Positions 1 through 9,659 are shown, numbered from the stretch's first letter. The stretch: DNA of 64,000 nt from Taibaiella sp. (GCA_013815385.1 JACDGL010000009.1:1-64000); one strand, 5' to 3'. Numbers and translations are program-made. The notes: generated by a model from the sequence alone, not told the origin.

Positions 1-184
1 GCAGAGTGAGACCTAAACCGCCTGACCTGCAAAAAGATATTTTCTGGCAAAACTCAACTCTGTTCCCGTAAAATCAGGCTTTTACAAGGAAATTTTGCGG
101 TTTAAAAAAGTTCCGAATGTTTATGGTTTGAGATATAAAAATAGAAAATATTTTACGGTAATAAAATAGCAAGGGTGTTATATT
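1..184. other. Left-edge non-coding stretch
   Basis: No complete gene is visible here. One plus-strand frame is open from base 3 to a TAA at 69-71 and could be the last 22 codons of a gene that starts outside the window, but nothing in it is recognisable. The rest is AT-rich sequence downstream of mltG. Confidence 0.3.
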
Positions 185-1219
185 TTAGTGAATACCCCTT
201 GCATCGAGTGCATGCTGGTAGAGGTGTGCATTCTTAACCTGTTCATCATAAGAAGATGCAAAACGGTGATATCCGCTAAAATCTTCTTTAGCACAGAAAT
301 ATAGATAGCTGGTAGTGGGGGACTGTAACACCGCATCTATAGAGGCGCGTGATGGGGTGCAAATAGGGCCCGGTGGAAGGCCGGTATTCATGTAGGTATT
401 GTAGGGAGAGGCGATATGAAGGTATTGGCCAGTGATACGGCGAATGGTGAAATCACCTACCGCGAATTTTATAGTGGGATCGGCCTGAAGGCGAATACCT
501 TTCCGCAAACGATTTAGGTACACGCTGGCTATATTTGGTTTCTCATCATTTTTATTTGATTCCTCATCTATAATAGAGGCGATAATAATAGCCTGAGGTG
601 GTGTGAGGCCGTGCGCAGTAGCCTGCCTGACCCGCTCAGCATTCCAAAAGCGAGCATAATTCTTTTGGATCTTCTTAAATGCCTTATCTGCTGTGGTATT
701 CCAGTAGAAATCGTAAGTATCGGGCATTACGGCGCACATTGCTGTATTTGTATCCAGACCGAACTGCGATAGATAGACAGGGTCTGAGAACATCTGTTTC
801 AACACAAGCGAATCGGCTTCCAGGTTTTTGCTGACAAGAGTAATGAAATCGTGCCGGGTGCGGAGCTTATTAATAACAAGCTTTACAGGCGTTTGCCTGC
901 CTGAATGCAGGAGGCGGATAATGCTGTAGTTGCTCATGCCGGGAGTAATCCTGTATTTACCAGACCGAACCTGTGAGGGATAACCACTACGCTTCGCCAG
1001 CAGATCGAAACTATGGATATCGCGTATATAGCCACCCATCTGTAAGGTTTTCAGTACCGCGGAGTAAGGCGAACCTGTGTGGATATAAAGGTATTCACCC
1101 TCTGAGAAGGAACCTGTGTTGGAGCCAAAAACCACAAACAAAAGGTAGCAGGAAACGAGTAAAATCCCTATAAAAACCCATGTGCCTATATGTTTCCCTC
1201 CATTTTTCTTTGCAGTCAT
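185..1219 (-). CDS. mltG: Endolytic murein transglycosylase MltG (YceG-like)
   Basis: MltG cleaves nascent glycan strands in the periplasm and so helps set peptidoglycan chain length. The 344-aa product has a short basic N-terminus, one membrane anchor at about residues 13-32, and then the YceG domain. The family core is visible as ASIIDEES, whose acidic cluster lies where the catalytic Glu sits in the family, followed by ASVYLNRL and SPYNTYMNTGLPPGPI. Length matches the family. It lies 61 bases downstream of secG, but a strong terminator separates them, so it is probably transcribed largely on its own or by read-through. Confidence 0.93.
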   Translation of the reverse strand: MTAKKNGGKHIGTWVFIGILLVSCYLLFVVFGSNTGSFSEGEYLYIHTGSPYSAVLKTLQMGGYIRDIHSFDLLAKRSGYPSQVRSGKYRITPGMSNYSIIRLLHSGRQTPVKLVINKLRTRHDFITLVSKNLEADSLVLKQMFSDPVYLSQFGLDTNTAMCAVMPDTYDFYWNTTADKAFKKIQKNYARFWNAERVRQATAHGLTPPQAIIIASIIDEESNKNDEKPNIASVYLNRLRKGIRLQADPTIKFAVGDFTIRRITGQYLHIASPYNTYMNTGLPPGPICTPSRASIDAVLQSPTTSYLYFCAKEDFSGYHRFASSYDEQVKNAHLYQHALDARGIH

Positions 1220-1234
1220 GGCACTAAAATAAAA

Positions 1235-1260
1235 ATACCTGCTCTATAAAGAGCAGGTAT
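1235..1260 (-). terminator. Rho-independent terminator after secG
   Basis: An 11-bp perfect stem (ATACCTGCTCT / AGAGCAGGTAT) with an ATAA loop is followed on the minus strand by a T-rich run. It lies between secG and mltG. Confidence 0.85.
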
Positions 1261-1280
1261 CGTATAAAGTTTATAAAAAA

Positions 1281-1586
1281 TTATTTAGTCTTAGGAGCAG
1301 ATTGCTTTGGAGCGCTTTGTGAACTCTGCGCCTTACCGCCATTTTTATCAAAGCTCTTTGGCTTCTCAAAGAACATAATAGAGATAACACAAAGACCGCC
1401 TATAATGCCGATGCACGTCCAGGTACCTTTTTCCATTACATCGGTAGATTGCTTTACCCCCATTACCTGGGAACTAATGCTGCCAAATGAGCCGGATAAA
1501 CCACCACCTTTAGGATTCTGTACCAATATAAAAAACGCCAGTACTACACAACTAAGTAATATTATTATCGTTATTAAGGCTACCAT
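1281..1586 (-). CDS. secG: Preprotein translocase subunit SecG
   Basis: SecG is the small accessory subunit of the SecYEG channel in the inner membrane. The 101-aa product shows the standard layout: a first membrane helix at about residues 2-22, the conserved FILVQNPKGGGLSGSFG segment, a cytoplasmic loop and a second helix at about 55-72. The tail is Lys/Ser/Gln/Pro-rich and probably disordered. Its ATG overlaps the end of the upstream TPR-like gene by seven bases, which implies translational coupling. Confidence 0.95.
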   Translation of the reverse strand: MVALITIIILLSCVVLAFFILVQNPKGGGLSGSFGSISSQVMGVKQSTDVMEKGTWTCIGIIGGLCVISIMFFEKPKSFDKNGGKAQSSQSAPKQSAPKTK

Positions 1587-2845
1587 GAATTTTTCTCTTT
1601 TTTAACTTCTTCTATCCTGCGGGCAAGATAAGTACTTTTTTGAGGATTGCGCAAACTTAATTTGCTGTACATCTCAATGGCCTTGTCATATTTCCTCTGT
1701 TTTATATATATGTCGGCAAGGGATTCGCTTATCACGTCTTCTTCATTGGCGATAGAATTCATTGCCATTTCAAATACATTTTCCGGTATTTCCTCATTCT
1801 CCTCTTCCATAGCGGCTGCCAACTTTTCTTTCTGCCACATGCTCCTCAATGCCTTCTGGTCTTTTTCCTCTTCTTTTGATTTAGCACTGTGCGTCTTAAA
1901 ATGCATCAACCATTCGCCAAAACTCATTACCACCATCAGTGATTTTGCAGCTTCATCATCATCGTCCACCTCTATTGCATCGGGCGGCAAATCATTTGAT
2001 ACAGGCACACCCTGATGCAGGAAATAATCCTCAGTATAAACAGGAGAAATAATAGATTCTTCTCTTGGCTCTACGTTGTCATGTGCGATCGGTTCCGGAA
2101 TAACTTCTTCTTTTGCAACATGCATTTCCTGTATGTGGCCGGTTGCCTTGGGGACGTTTACAGGTGCCTTAATATCTTCATCAGACAAAAACGGCACTTC
2201 TGCAACATGGTGAGGGAGTGGTACTGTGGGAAGCGGTATATCTGCCAGCGGAGGTATATGGTCCATTGACTCGACTATCATCTCTGGTGGAGAAGATGCA
2301 GGTATATAAACCACGCTCTCTACCATATGAAAATTTTCCGGAGGAATGTCGGGTTGTACCAGGGTATTTTCTTCGACAATAATTCGTGGTATGGGTGTAA
2401 GTGGTACTACATGTTCGGGTATTACAATAGTATCGTTAATAATGTGCGGTATCAGGGTATTTTCTTCGACAATGATCTGTGATACTGGTGTGAGCGGTAC
2501 CACATGTTCTGGTACTACAAGCGTTTCGTTAACAATGTGCGCTACAGGTGAAGTTTTAACCACGGGCGGCACTACCGATAAATGGTCGTCTGATAATGGA
2601 GTGCTGTTCTCCATGTTTTCCCAAAATAACAGCCAGTTGCCTGTATAGAGCTGCATGCGAGCCATCATAGCCTGGGAATATGGCTCTTTCTTATGCTGTA
2701 AAATTGCCTGTATATAACGGGCAGGAATGAAGTAAGAATAGGTGTTGATTACTGCAGAAATATTTTCTCTATCAGCATCCGTCATAGCATTCGGATCGTG
2801 AAGTAAGCGGGTAATACGTTCTATTGGGGGTGCCGGGTTAGTCAT
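1580..2845 (-). CDS. TPR-like protein with Pro/Val-rich repeat region, unknown function
   Basis: I do not recognise a named family over the full 421 aa. The N-terminal 90 residues look helical. The middle (about 95-290) is low-complexity, rich in Pro, Val, Ile, Glu and His, and contains two near-identical 31-residue units. The C-terminus (about 360-415) reads like one or two tetratricopeptide helices (ESLADIYIKQRKYDKAIEMY). There is no signal peptide or membrane segment. The gene sits between lptE and secG, 16 bases after lptE and overlapping secG by seven bases, so it is part of an envelope-biogenesis operon. A scaffold role there is inference. Confidence 0.75.
   Translation of the reverse strand: MTNPAPPIERITRLLHDPNAMTDADRENISAVINTYSYFIPARYIQAILQHKKEPYSQAMMARMQLYTGNWLLFWENMENSTPLSDDHLSVVPPVVKTSPVAHIVNETLVVPEHVVPLTPVSQIIVEENTLIPHIINDTIVIPEHVVPLTPIPRIIVEENTLVQPDIPPENFHMVESVVYIPASSPPEMIVESMDHIPPLADIPLPTVPLPHHVAEVPFLSDEDIKAPVNVPKATGHIQEMHVAKEEVIPEPIAHDNVEPREESIISPVYTEDYFLHQGVPVSNDLPPDAIEVDDDDEAAKSLMVVMSFGEWLMHFKTHSAKSKEEEKDQKALRSMWQKEKLAAAMEEENEEIPENVFEMAMNSIANEEDVISESLADIYIKQRKYDKAIEMYSKLSLRNPQKSTYLARRIEEVKKEKNSW
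2361..2546. repeat. 93-bp in-frame tandem duplication
   Basis: Two adjacent 93-bp units (2361-2453 and 2454-2546) encode the 31-residue repeats of the TPR-like protein. Both contain PEHVVPLTP and IIVEENTL. The copies differ at scattered positions, so the duplication is not brand new. Confidence 0.85.
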
Positions 2846-2861
2846 ATCAAATCTGAAATTG

Positions 2862-3359
2862 CTACCAATTTACGAATGCTTTATTAAAAATATCATCGGA
2901 TAACTGATTTCCTATGTCATCTATTAATGCTGTCTCTACATTTTGCAGCGTTTGAGAAGCATCAAAATCAGAAAAACGTGTGAAAGTCTGCCTGAAACTT
3001 GCTTTGTCATTTATCCTGTTCTTAAAGATTATTTCCACACTTATTGTTAGCCGGTTCTTAGTCGCAGTCTGTATATTTTGCGCGCCTGAAACCGTAACAT
3101 CATAAGCGGTAATATTTCCAGACATATCATAGTCTGCGTTATCATTATTAACCGGAGATAAGCCGGTTTGGGATAAGATACGACTGCGTAACTTATTGGT
3201 AAGAGCAGGGGCTAAACTAGGCACTATATTGCGGGCGTGATTTTCCAGTACATGGATAAAAATATTCTTTCCCTCAATAGTGGCACCGGTGAAGCTATAT
3301 ACGCCGCAGCCGGAGGCAGCCAAAGCTAAAATACAAAAAAGATATAACAATTTTTTCAT
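2862..3359 (-). CDS. lptE: LptE-family LPS-assembly lipoprotein
   Basis: LptE plugs the LptD barrel and helps insert lipopolysaccharide into the outer membrane. The 165-aa product has a lipoprotein signal (MKKLLYLFCILALAASGC) with the acylated Cys near residue 18. It is followed by GVYSFTGATI and a mixed alpha/beta domain of the Bacteroidota LptE type. The family is divergent in sequence, so the call rests on length, lipobox, the post-Cys motif and neighbours. It lies 14 bases after the sigma-54-type activator gene and just before secG and mltG, other envelope genes. Confidence 0.85.
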   Translation of the reverse strand: MKKLLYLFCILALAASGCGVYSFTGATIEGKNIFIHVLENHARNIVPSLAPALTNKLRSRILSQTGLSPVNNDNADYDMSGNITAYDVTVSGAQNIQTATKNRLTISVEIIFKNRINDKASFRQTFTRFSDFDASQTLQNVETALIDDIGNQLSDDIFNKAFVNW

Positions 3360-3373
3360 CTGCCGCCGTAAAG

Positions 3374-4594
3374 TTACTCGTTGATATCGTATTCTTTTAT
3401 TTTCCTGTACAATGTTCTTTCTGAAATTCCTAATTCATTGGCAGCATCGCGGCGGCGCCCTTTATGCTTCTTTAACGCTTTTGCAATAAATTCCTTTTCC
3501 CTATCGGCAAGCAATAATGTTTCTTCCACATCCTCGTGCTGGTCATTAGCAGGAAGGAGGATAGGGGTGGATGTATTATACGCAGGGGTTATTACACTTT
3601 CAGCGTGATTATTATATACTGGCAAAAGATTATCGCCACTTGATGATGGTGAATAACCCTGGTGATGAGCAACATCAAATATCATCTGCTTCAGATCGTT
3701 CATATCCTTTTTGAGATCAAAGAAGAGCTTGTACAATATATCTCTTTCTGTGCTGAAGTCTCCATTTGCTGTACTATGGCCGGTAGTAATGAGCGCCATA
3801 GAACGTGCCCCTTCGCGCTGCGGTAAAAAACCAAGCAATTTTTCAGGGGTGATCATTTTATCTGTGCTGAGAACAGATATCTGCTCGGCAATATTTTTTA
3901 GTTCCCTTATATTGCCCGGCCAGGTATAGTTGACCAATAGTTGCTGTGCATTGCTATCGAGCTGAACTGATTGTGTCCTGTATTTTTCAGAAAAATCGCC
4001 GGCAAACTTGCGAAATAACAGCGGGATATCTTCCTTACGATCGCTTAAAGATGGGACCCGGATAGGTACCGTACTTAAACGGTAATAGAGATCTTCCCTG
4101 AATTTGCGTTGCTGCGCATACTCCAGAAGGTCTTTATTAGTAGCAGTTATAACACGTACGTCTGTTTTCTGCACCTTAGAGGAACCAACCCTTATAAATT
4201 CACCTGTTTCCAAAACGCGCAATAGTCTTGCCTGTGTACCGAGCGGCATCTCGCCTATCTCATCGAGAAATATAGTACCCCCGCTTACAGTTTCAAAATA
4301 CCCTTTACGACTATCGACTGCGCCTGTGAACGATCCTTTTTCATGACCAAAAAGCTCACTATCAATAGTGCCTTCCGGTATAGCACCACAGTTTACTGCT
4401 ATAAATGCATTGTGCTTGCGGGGTGATAATGCGTGTATTATATTGGAAAAGGCTTCTTTACCTACACCGCTTTCTCCTACTATCAGTACAGAAAGATCAG
4501 TATTAGCTACCTGAATAGCCGTATTTAAAGCATGATTAAGTGCGGGTGAATTACCAATGATGCCAAACCTATTCTTAATACTTTGAATGTCCAT
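3374..4594 (-). CDS. Sigma-54 interaction domain transcription activator
   Basis: This is an enhancer-binding-type AAA+ activator that would remodel sigma-54 RNA polymerase. Walker A is GESGVGKE (about 40-47), the sigma-54 contact loop reads GSFTGA (87-92, a tolerated form of GAFTGA), Walker B is TIFLDE (107-112), and a Fis-type helix-turn-helix lies at about 368-402. The usual N-terminal receiver, GAF or PAS domain is absent: the AAA domain begins within 20 residues of the start. Activity is therefore probably controlled by level or a partner protein. About 110 residues between AAA and HTH look disordered. It is co-transcribed with miaB (33-base gap) and lptE (14-base gap). Confidence 0.92.
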   Translation of the reverse strand: MDIQSIKNRFGIIGNSPALNHALNTAIQVANTDLSVLIVGESGVGKEAFSNIIHALSPRKHNAFIAVNCGAIPEGTIDSELFGHEKGSFTGAVDSRKGYFETVSGGTIFLDEIGEMPLGTQARLLRVLETGEFIRVGSSKVQKTDVRVITATNKDLLEYAQQRKFREDLYYRLSTVPIRVPSLSDRKEDIPLLFRKFAGDFSEKYRTQSVQLDSNAQQLLVNYTWPGNIRELKNIAEQISVLSTDKMITPEKLLGFLPQREGARSMALITTGHSTANGDFSTERDILYKLFFDLKKDMNDLKQMIFDVAHHQGYSPSSSGDNLLPVYNNHAESVITPAYNTSTPILLPANDQHEDVEETLLLADREKEFIAKALKKHKGRRRDAANELGISERTLYRKIKEYDINE

Positions 4595-4627
4595 AAAATT
4601 CAGAAAATGATTGGGTTAACCTGGCTG

Positions 4628-6040
4628 CTATATCATCTCGCCTATTAACGTTGCAGATGTGGCGGTATTGATTTTGACATGGCCATATTCACCTTTTTGC
4701 AGGTTGCCGTTGCCCTTAGGAAATACCACCATTTTATTCTGGCTGTTGCGCCCGCACCAGTCGTTGCTGCTGCGCTTGCTATCGCCTTCTATCAATACTT
4801 CAAATACCTTACCTATATCATCCGTATAACTTTTGCGGGAGTGGTTGTTTTGCAGTTTTATAATTTCTTCGAGCCTTCTTCTTTTTGTGGGCTCATCAAT
4901 ATCATCCTGATAACGCCGGGCTGCCAGGGTGCCGGGACGCTCACTATAAGAGAACATGTAGGCCATATCGAAACGGGTGACTTCCATAAGACTTAGGGTA
5001 TCCTGGTGCTCTTCTTCCGTTTCTGTGCAGAAGCCGCTGATGACATCTGTGCTTAAACCACAGTCAGGCATTATCTGCCGTATGCGATTTATCTTGCTCA
5101 GGTACCATTCGCGTGTATAGGTACGATTCATTAATTGCAGGATGCGTGTATTACCGCTTTGAACCGGCAAGTGTATGTATTTGCAGATGTTAGCATATTT
5201 TGCCATTGTAAGTAATACATCATCTGTTATATCCTTAGGATGAGAGGTGCTGAAACGTACCCTTAATAAGGGCGATACGTGCGCAACAAGCGCCAGCAGG
5301 CGGCCAAATGTAACTTCTTCGCCGGCAGGGCCCATGTAATAGTAGCTATCTACATTCTGTCCCAATAGTGTTACTTCCCTATACCCACGTGCAAAAAGGT
5401 CAAGGCATTCATTTACTATACTGTGTGCATCCCTGCTACGCTCGCGCCCCCTGGTAAAAGGCACTACACAAAAAGTACACATATTATTACACCCCCGCAT
5501 GATACTTACAAAAGCGGTAACTCCATTGCTATCAAGCCTAATGGGGGCTATATCTGCATAGGTTTCTTCGCGGCTCAGCAGCACATTAACGCTTTTTTGC
5601 CCGCCTTCCGCTTCTGTTATTAAACCGGGCAGTGAACGGTATGCATCGGGGCCTACTACAAGATCTACGAGCTTTTCTTCTTCCAGGAATTTAGCTTTTA
5701 AACGTTCTGCCATGCAGCCCAGCACGCCGATAAGTATTCCGGGCTGTCGATCTTTCAGCTTGCGAAATGTTTGCAGGCGGTTGCGCACTGTCTGCTCTGC
5801 CTTCTCCCGGATGGAGCAGGTATTTAATAATATAAGATCAGCGTCCTCAAAATTGCGTGTTGCACCATATCCCTCTTCGTTCAAAATGGCAGCTACTACT
5901 TCGCTATCGCTGAAATTCATCTGGCAACCATAGCTTTCTATGTAAAACTTTTTGCCGTAGGTATTGGGGTCTTCAGCAAAAGGAGCATATGCTTCGCCCT
6001 GCCGTACGTCATTAATATCTTTAAGCAGGGTCTCTGCCAT
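4628..6040 (-). CDS. miaB: tRNA-2-methylthio-N6-dimethylallyladenosine synthase MiaB
   Basis: This radical-SAM methylthiotransferase converts i6A37 to ms2i6A37 in tRNAs reading UNN codons. The 470-aa product has the N-terminal MTTase domain with cluster cysteines at about 39, 75 and 109, the radical-SAM CxxxCxxC at 184/188/191 ([10 protein letters not shown]), and a C-terminal TRAM domain. It heads the run miaB, activator, lptE, TPR protein, secG. A TAnnTTTG box lies about 20 bases upstream. The paralogue rimO is at 48.8-50.1 kb. Confidence 0.96.
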   Translation of the reverse strand: MAETLLKDINDVRQGEAYAPFAEDPNTYGKKFYIESYGCQMNFSDSEVVAAILNEEGYGATRNFEDADLILLNTCSIREKAEQTVRNRLQTFRKLKDRQPGILIGVLGCMAERLKAKFLEEEKLVDLVVGPDAYRSLPGLITEAEGGQKSVNVLLSREETYADIAPIRLDSNGVTAFVSIMRGCNNMCTFCVVPFTRGRERSRDAHSIVNECLDLFARGYREVTLLGQNVDSYYYMGPAGEEVTFGRLLALVAHVSPLLRVRFSTSHPKDITDDVLLTMAKYANICKYIHLPVQSGNTRILQLMNRTYTREWYLSKINRIRQIMPDCGLSTDVISGFCTETEEEHQDTLSLMEVTRFDMAYMFSYSERPGTLAARRYQDDIDEPTKRRRLEEIIKLQNNHSRKSYTDDIGKVFEVLIEGDSKRSSNDWCGRNSQNKMVVFPKGNGNLQKGEYGHVKINTATSATLIGEMI

Positions 6041-6060
6041 AATTTCAGTTTGAATTTGTG

Positions 6061-6068
6061 CAAAGGTA
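6061..6068 (-). promoter_or_regulatory. -7 promoter element of miaB operon
   Basis: TACCTTTG on the minus strand matches the Bacteroidota consensus TAnnTTTG exactly, 20 bases before the miaB start. Confidence 0.6.
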
Positions 6069-6115
6069 AGTATTATGGCCTTTCTGAAATACTACAAGAA
6101 AGCATTTGTAAGAAA

Positions 6116-6142
6116 AAAGCCGCCCCAATAATGAGCGGCTTT
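6116..6142 (-). terminator. Terminator of the M16 peptidase operon
   Basis: An 8-bp stem (AAAGCCGC / GCGGCTTT) with an 11-base loop runs straight into TTTTTT on the minus strand, 22 bases after the second M16 gene. Confidence 0.8.
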
Positions 6143-6163
6143 AAAACAAATTACTAATAAATA

Positions 6164-8260
6164 TTAATTGAATAAGGCATCAGATATACCTTTATTAGCT
6201 TCAACGGTTTGTGCTTTAAGCGTTACTGGCGTTCCCTGTAGAGAAGTTTTTATAACGTATGGTACTTTAAACCCATTAGTGCCGGCTACTTCCTTGTAAT
6301 TACTTAATTCATATACCTTGGCGCCATCACTGTAAGCCTGTACTTTTTTTACTAATAAACCTGTCTTTGTATCGTAATATTCCGTATTTGTCTGAGTTTT
6401 GTTTTCAGCTGTTACCACGTAAGCATCACTTCCATTAATTGGCTCGATACCTCTCAACAATCGTTTTACTCCATATTTATCGTCGTGAAGAAATGCTGCG
6501 AGATCACCAGAAATGGCTAAATCATCAAGGTCTGTGCCTGTTATATCTTTTTTCTTATCGCCAGACTCTGAATAACCAGTCTTACCATTATAGACTCTTT
6601 TTCCCATAGGTGTAGTCTGGTTCGATTGTGTCCCTTCGGTCAATGTTACATACATGTTTGGTGCTTTTCTTACTTCTGTACGAGTAATGACCATTGACAT
6701 GTCCTGAGCAGGGATAGACATAAGGCCGCTATATACAGTTTTAAGGTCTTTTATACCGTTAATGGTATTTTCTCCACCCAATGCTGCGATATATTTTTGC
6801 ATTACATCGTTGGCCGTCATACCTGCGGGGGCTGCGGTCATCTCCGCAACCTTAATAGGTTTTCCATAGTTATCATAGTAACTGATCTCCCCTGTTTTAC
6901 TATACTTTGCCAGCTTGCCCGCTTCTTCTTTTGCGCCAACAACTATAATGTAAGCATTGTCTGGAGCGATATACTTACGAGACATTAGTTGTACATCTGC
7001 AGGTGTTACAGCACCCAGATTTTTGAGATAATTACTATAATAATCCTTCGGCATATGATAACGCTCTGTATTAATAGCAAAACGTGCAATAGTATTTGGA
7101 TCCTCAAGTGCCAATGCAAAATTACCAGACATATAAACTATTGAATTCTGGAGATTTTCCTGTGGTACAGGCACATTACGCATGCTATCCATATTGTGCA
7201 ATATGGCACCAACTGAACTATCTGTAACTATATTGCGGCATTTGGCGATTGCAAGGAAACTACCTACCAGGTTATCGTCTCTCAGAATGGAATAAGAACC
7301 GTAAGTCCATGCATGTTTTTCCCTCAGATCCAAAAAGAGGCGGCCCTGAGAACCATCGCCCAATATAGAGTTTGCTACACGTGCTTTAATAACATCATCA
7401 GTCCCTTTTTTCAGATCTATAGGGTAAGTGACATTGATAACACTTTGTACAGAGCCTTCGCGCGGTACAAAAATAACCTTAGTGGCCTGTGGGGCAGGGT
7501 AGTAAGCATAAGATATGGTAGGGACCTCTGCTTTTTGCCACTTGCCAAAGTATTTCTCCACTACCGGCTTTATTTTATCAACGGTTACATCTCCCACAAT
7601 AGCCATGTAAGCAACATTTGGCCGGAAGTAGGTATTGTAATAGAAATCGAGTGTTTTAAGAGTAACATTATTTACAGTAGCGGGTGTTATTACTTCGCCA
7701 TATGGATGTGCAGGGCCGTATACCAATGCAGCACGCACATTTCGCAGCATAGCATCCGGATCATTTTTTTGTGCTTCAAGGCCGGAGGCCAGGCGTGTTT
7801 TTACCTTACCAAGTTCTTCCAGTTTAAAAACCGTGTTTGTAGTAATATCGGCTAACAGTTCCAGCAACTTATCTTCGTGCTTAGTAAGCGCACCGCCATA
7901 TATTTCATCATCAGAAGCAAAGATACTGGCCCCTACAAAATCGATCGATTCATTCAGCTGGTCATTGGAGCGCGATTTAGTGCCTGTGAGCAATAATTCG
8001 GAAAGCATAGATTTATATCCGGCTTCATTGCCTTGCAATGCTGGTTTAATATCAAACTGGATATCGCATTGTATTGTAGGCACTTTATGATTTTCTACCA
8101 CAAATACGCGTAACCCATTAGCAAGTGTAAAGCTCTCAATATTACCCAGTTTAACTACAGGGGCGGGGCCTGGTTTAGGGCGTACGCTACGATCAAGAGG
8201 TTGCGACCATGCATGTGCTGCAAGTACGCTTATTATTACAGATGTGATTATTTTTTTCAT
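6164..8260 (-). CDS. M16-family peptidase-like protein, non-catalytic subunit with extra C-terminal domain
   Basis: The protein is exported (signal MKKIITSVIISVLAAHAWS) and has the two-lobe M16 fold over about residues 40-460. The zinc motif HxxEH is missing: the expected place reads GYKSMLSELLLTGT. In two-subunit M16 systems one partner lacks zinc ligands and supplies the substrate-binding residues, and the catalytic partner is encoded 45 bases upstream. After about residue 480 there is an additional 210-aa domain resembling the outer-membrane lipoprotein-sorting or DUF4292-like beta fold (weak call, not a usual M16 part). A terminator follows the gene. Confidence 0.88.
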   Translation of the reverse strand: MKKIITSVIISVLAAHAWSQPLDRSVRPKPGPAPVVKLGNIESFTLANGLRVFVVENHKVPTIQCDIQFDIKPALQGNEAGYKSMLSELLLTGTKSRSNDQLNESIDFVGASIFASDDEIYGGALTKHEDKLLELLADITTNTVFKLEELGKVKTRLASGLEAQKNDPDAMLRNVRAALVYGPAHPYGEVITPATVNNVTLKTLDFYYNTYFRPNVAYMAIVGDVTVDKIKPVVEKYFGKWQKAEVPTISYAYYPAPQATKVIFVPREGSVQSVINVTYPIDLKKGTDDVIKARVANSILGDGSQGRLFLDLREKHAWTYGSYSILRDDNLVGSFLAIAKCRNIVTDSSVGAILHNMDSMRNVPVPQENLQNSIVYMSGNFALALEDPNTIARFAINTERYHMPKDYYSNYLKNLGAVTPADVQLMSRKYIAPDNAYIIVVGAKEEAGKLAKYSKTGEISYYDNYGKPIKVAEMTAAPAGMTANDVMQKYIAALGGENTINGIKDLKTVYSGLMSIPAQDMSMVITRTEVRKAPNMYVTLTEGTQSNQTTPMGKRVYNGKTGYSESGDKKKDITGTDLDDLAISGDLAAFLHDDKYGVKRLLRGIEPINGSDAYVVTAENKTQTNTEYYDTKTGLLVKKVQAYSDGAKVYELSNYKEVAGTNGFKVPYVIKTSLQGTPVTLKAQTVEANKGISDALFN

Positions 8261-8305
8261 ACTAATATTTTTGAAGCTTGCGCTGAATTTTTAAAAAAGT
8301 TGTTG

Positions 8306-9631
8306 TTATTTCTTTTCTGATTTTGGCAAATAGAATAGAACCAACCTGTTCTCTTTAGTAAGGTATTGATTAGCTACACGCTTCAGATCATCTTTTGTTA
8401 TTTTCTTATAACGCTCCAGTTCAGTATTAATTAGGTTAGCATCGTGAAGGAAAGTATAATATGTAGCAAGATTTTCTGCAACACCTATCAGGCGTGCATT
8501 TTGAGAGATAAAATCACTTTCTGCCTGATTCATCAATTTTATATATTCCAGGTCACTAATGGTTTTATTTTTTACTTTCTCTATCTGGTCCAGGATGGCT
8601 GCTTCCACGTCTACAGCTTTTACACCGGCATTTGCAATGCCGTACATAATTACTAATCCGGCATCTTCAAGACCAGCCATTTCAGCACCTACAGCTAAAG
8701 TCTTTTGCTGCTTGTCTGCAATTTCTTTCTGAAAGCGTGAGCTTTTTCCCTGTGATAGTAATTGGGTCAATAACTGCATGGCATAATAATCATCGGTACC
8801 CAATTTAGGTATGTGATAAGCTATGTACACAGCGGGTAGTTGTACGTTATCAAAAAATGATATTACTTTTTCGGCAGTATGTACTGGCTCTACAGCTGTA
8901 GGGCGAGGAATCGGTTTTGAACTTTTAGGAATATCTCCGTAGTATTTACTGATGAGTGCTTTTGTTTTTTCGGCATCTATATCGCCGGTAATAACCAGTA
9001 CCGCATTATCGGGAACATAAAATGTTTTATAAAAATTGGTAAATTCTGATAGGCTAGCCTGGTCTATATATTGTTCTTTGCCAATAGGAGTCCACCGGTA
9101 AGGGTGTGTGGTATATGCATATTCGAACATGATCATTTGTGCCTGCCCGTAAGGCCGGTTATCATAAGATTGTTTCTTTTCTTCTTTTACTACTTTACGT
9201 TGCGTTTCCACACCAACTGAATCAATTTTTGCGTGCAGCATCCGCTCAGATTCCATCCACAGAGCAAGCTCTAACTGGTTGGACGGCATTTCCTCATAAT
9301 AAAATGTGCGATCCTGAGAGGTATTAGCATTTAGCTCGCCACCTGCTGCCTGCACCAGCTTCATGTACTCTTCTCTTTTTATATTATCGCTACCTTCAAA
9401 TAGCAGATGCTCGAAAAAGTGCGCAAAACCTGTACGCGTGGGATCCTCGTTCTTAGACCCAACATGGTACATAACAGAGACTGCTACAATAGGAGTAGTG
9501 TGATCTTCGTGCAGAATGACGTGCAGGCCATTAGGCAGATCGTATTCAACAAAATTAATGTTGCCCGCCTTTGTGCCTGTAGCTAACAGCGATGCGCCTA
9601 AAAGCATCGCATAAAAAGCATTTCGCTTCAT
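8306..9631 (-). CDS. M16-family zinc metallopeptidase, catalytic subunit
   Basis: This is a periplasmic or outer-membrane-associated insulinase-type peptidase. The zinc motif HFFEH is at residues 71-75, with the distal Glu in the following LALWMESERML helix region. I place the start at 9631 because MKRNAFYAMLLGASLLATG is a good signal peptide. The reading frame is open a further 13 codons upstream, but those run into the promoter box at 9652-9659. It forms an operon with the non-catalytic partner downstream. Confidence 0.92.
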   Translation of the reverse strand: MKRNAFYAMLLGASLLATGTKAGNINFVEYDLPNGLHVILHEDHTTPIVAVSVMYHVGSKNEDPTRTGFAHFFEHLLFEGSDNIKREEYMKLVQAAGGELNANTSQDRTFYYEEMPSNQLELALWMESERMLHAKIDSVGVETQRKVVKEEKKQSYDNRPYGQAQMIMFEYAYTTHPYRWTPIGKEQYIDQASLSEFTNFYKTFYVPDNAVLVITGDIDAEKTKALISKYYGDIPKSSKPIPRPTAVEPVHTAEKVISFFDNVQLPAVYIAYHIPKLGTDDYYAMQLLTQLLSQGKSSRFQKEIADKQQKTLAVGAEMAGLEDAGLVIMYGIANAGVKAVDVEAAILDQIEKVKNKTISDLEYIKLMNQAESDFISQNARLIGVAENLATYYTFLHDANLINTELERYKKITKDDLKRVANQYLTKENRLVLFYLPKSEKK

Positions 9632-9651
9632 AAGAATGTGTGGATTTGCGG

Positions 9652-9659
9652 CAAAAATA
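9652..9659 (-). promoter_or_regulatory. -7 promoter element of M16 operon
   Basis: TATTTTTG on the minus strand is an exact TAnnTTTG match 21 bases before the chosen start. It supports the shorter M16 reading frame. Confidence 0.55.

Noticed and set aside
7313-7855. 180-codon plus-strand frame
   Set aside because: Antisense to the M16 partner; Cys/Tyr/Phe-rich translation typical of a shadow frame.
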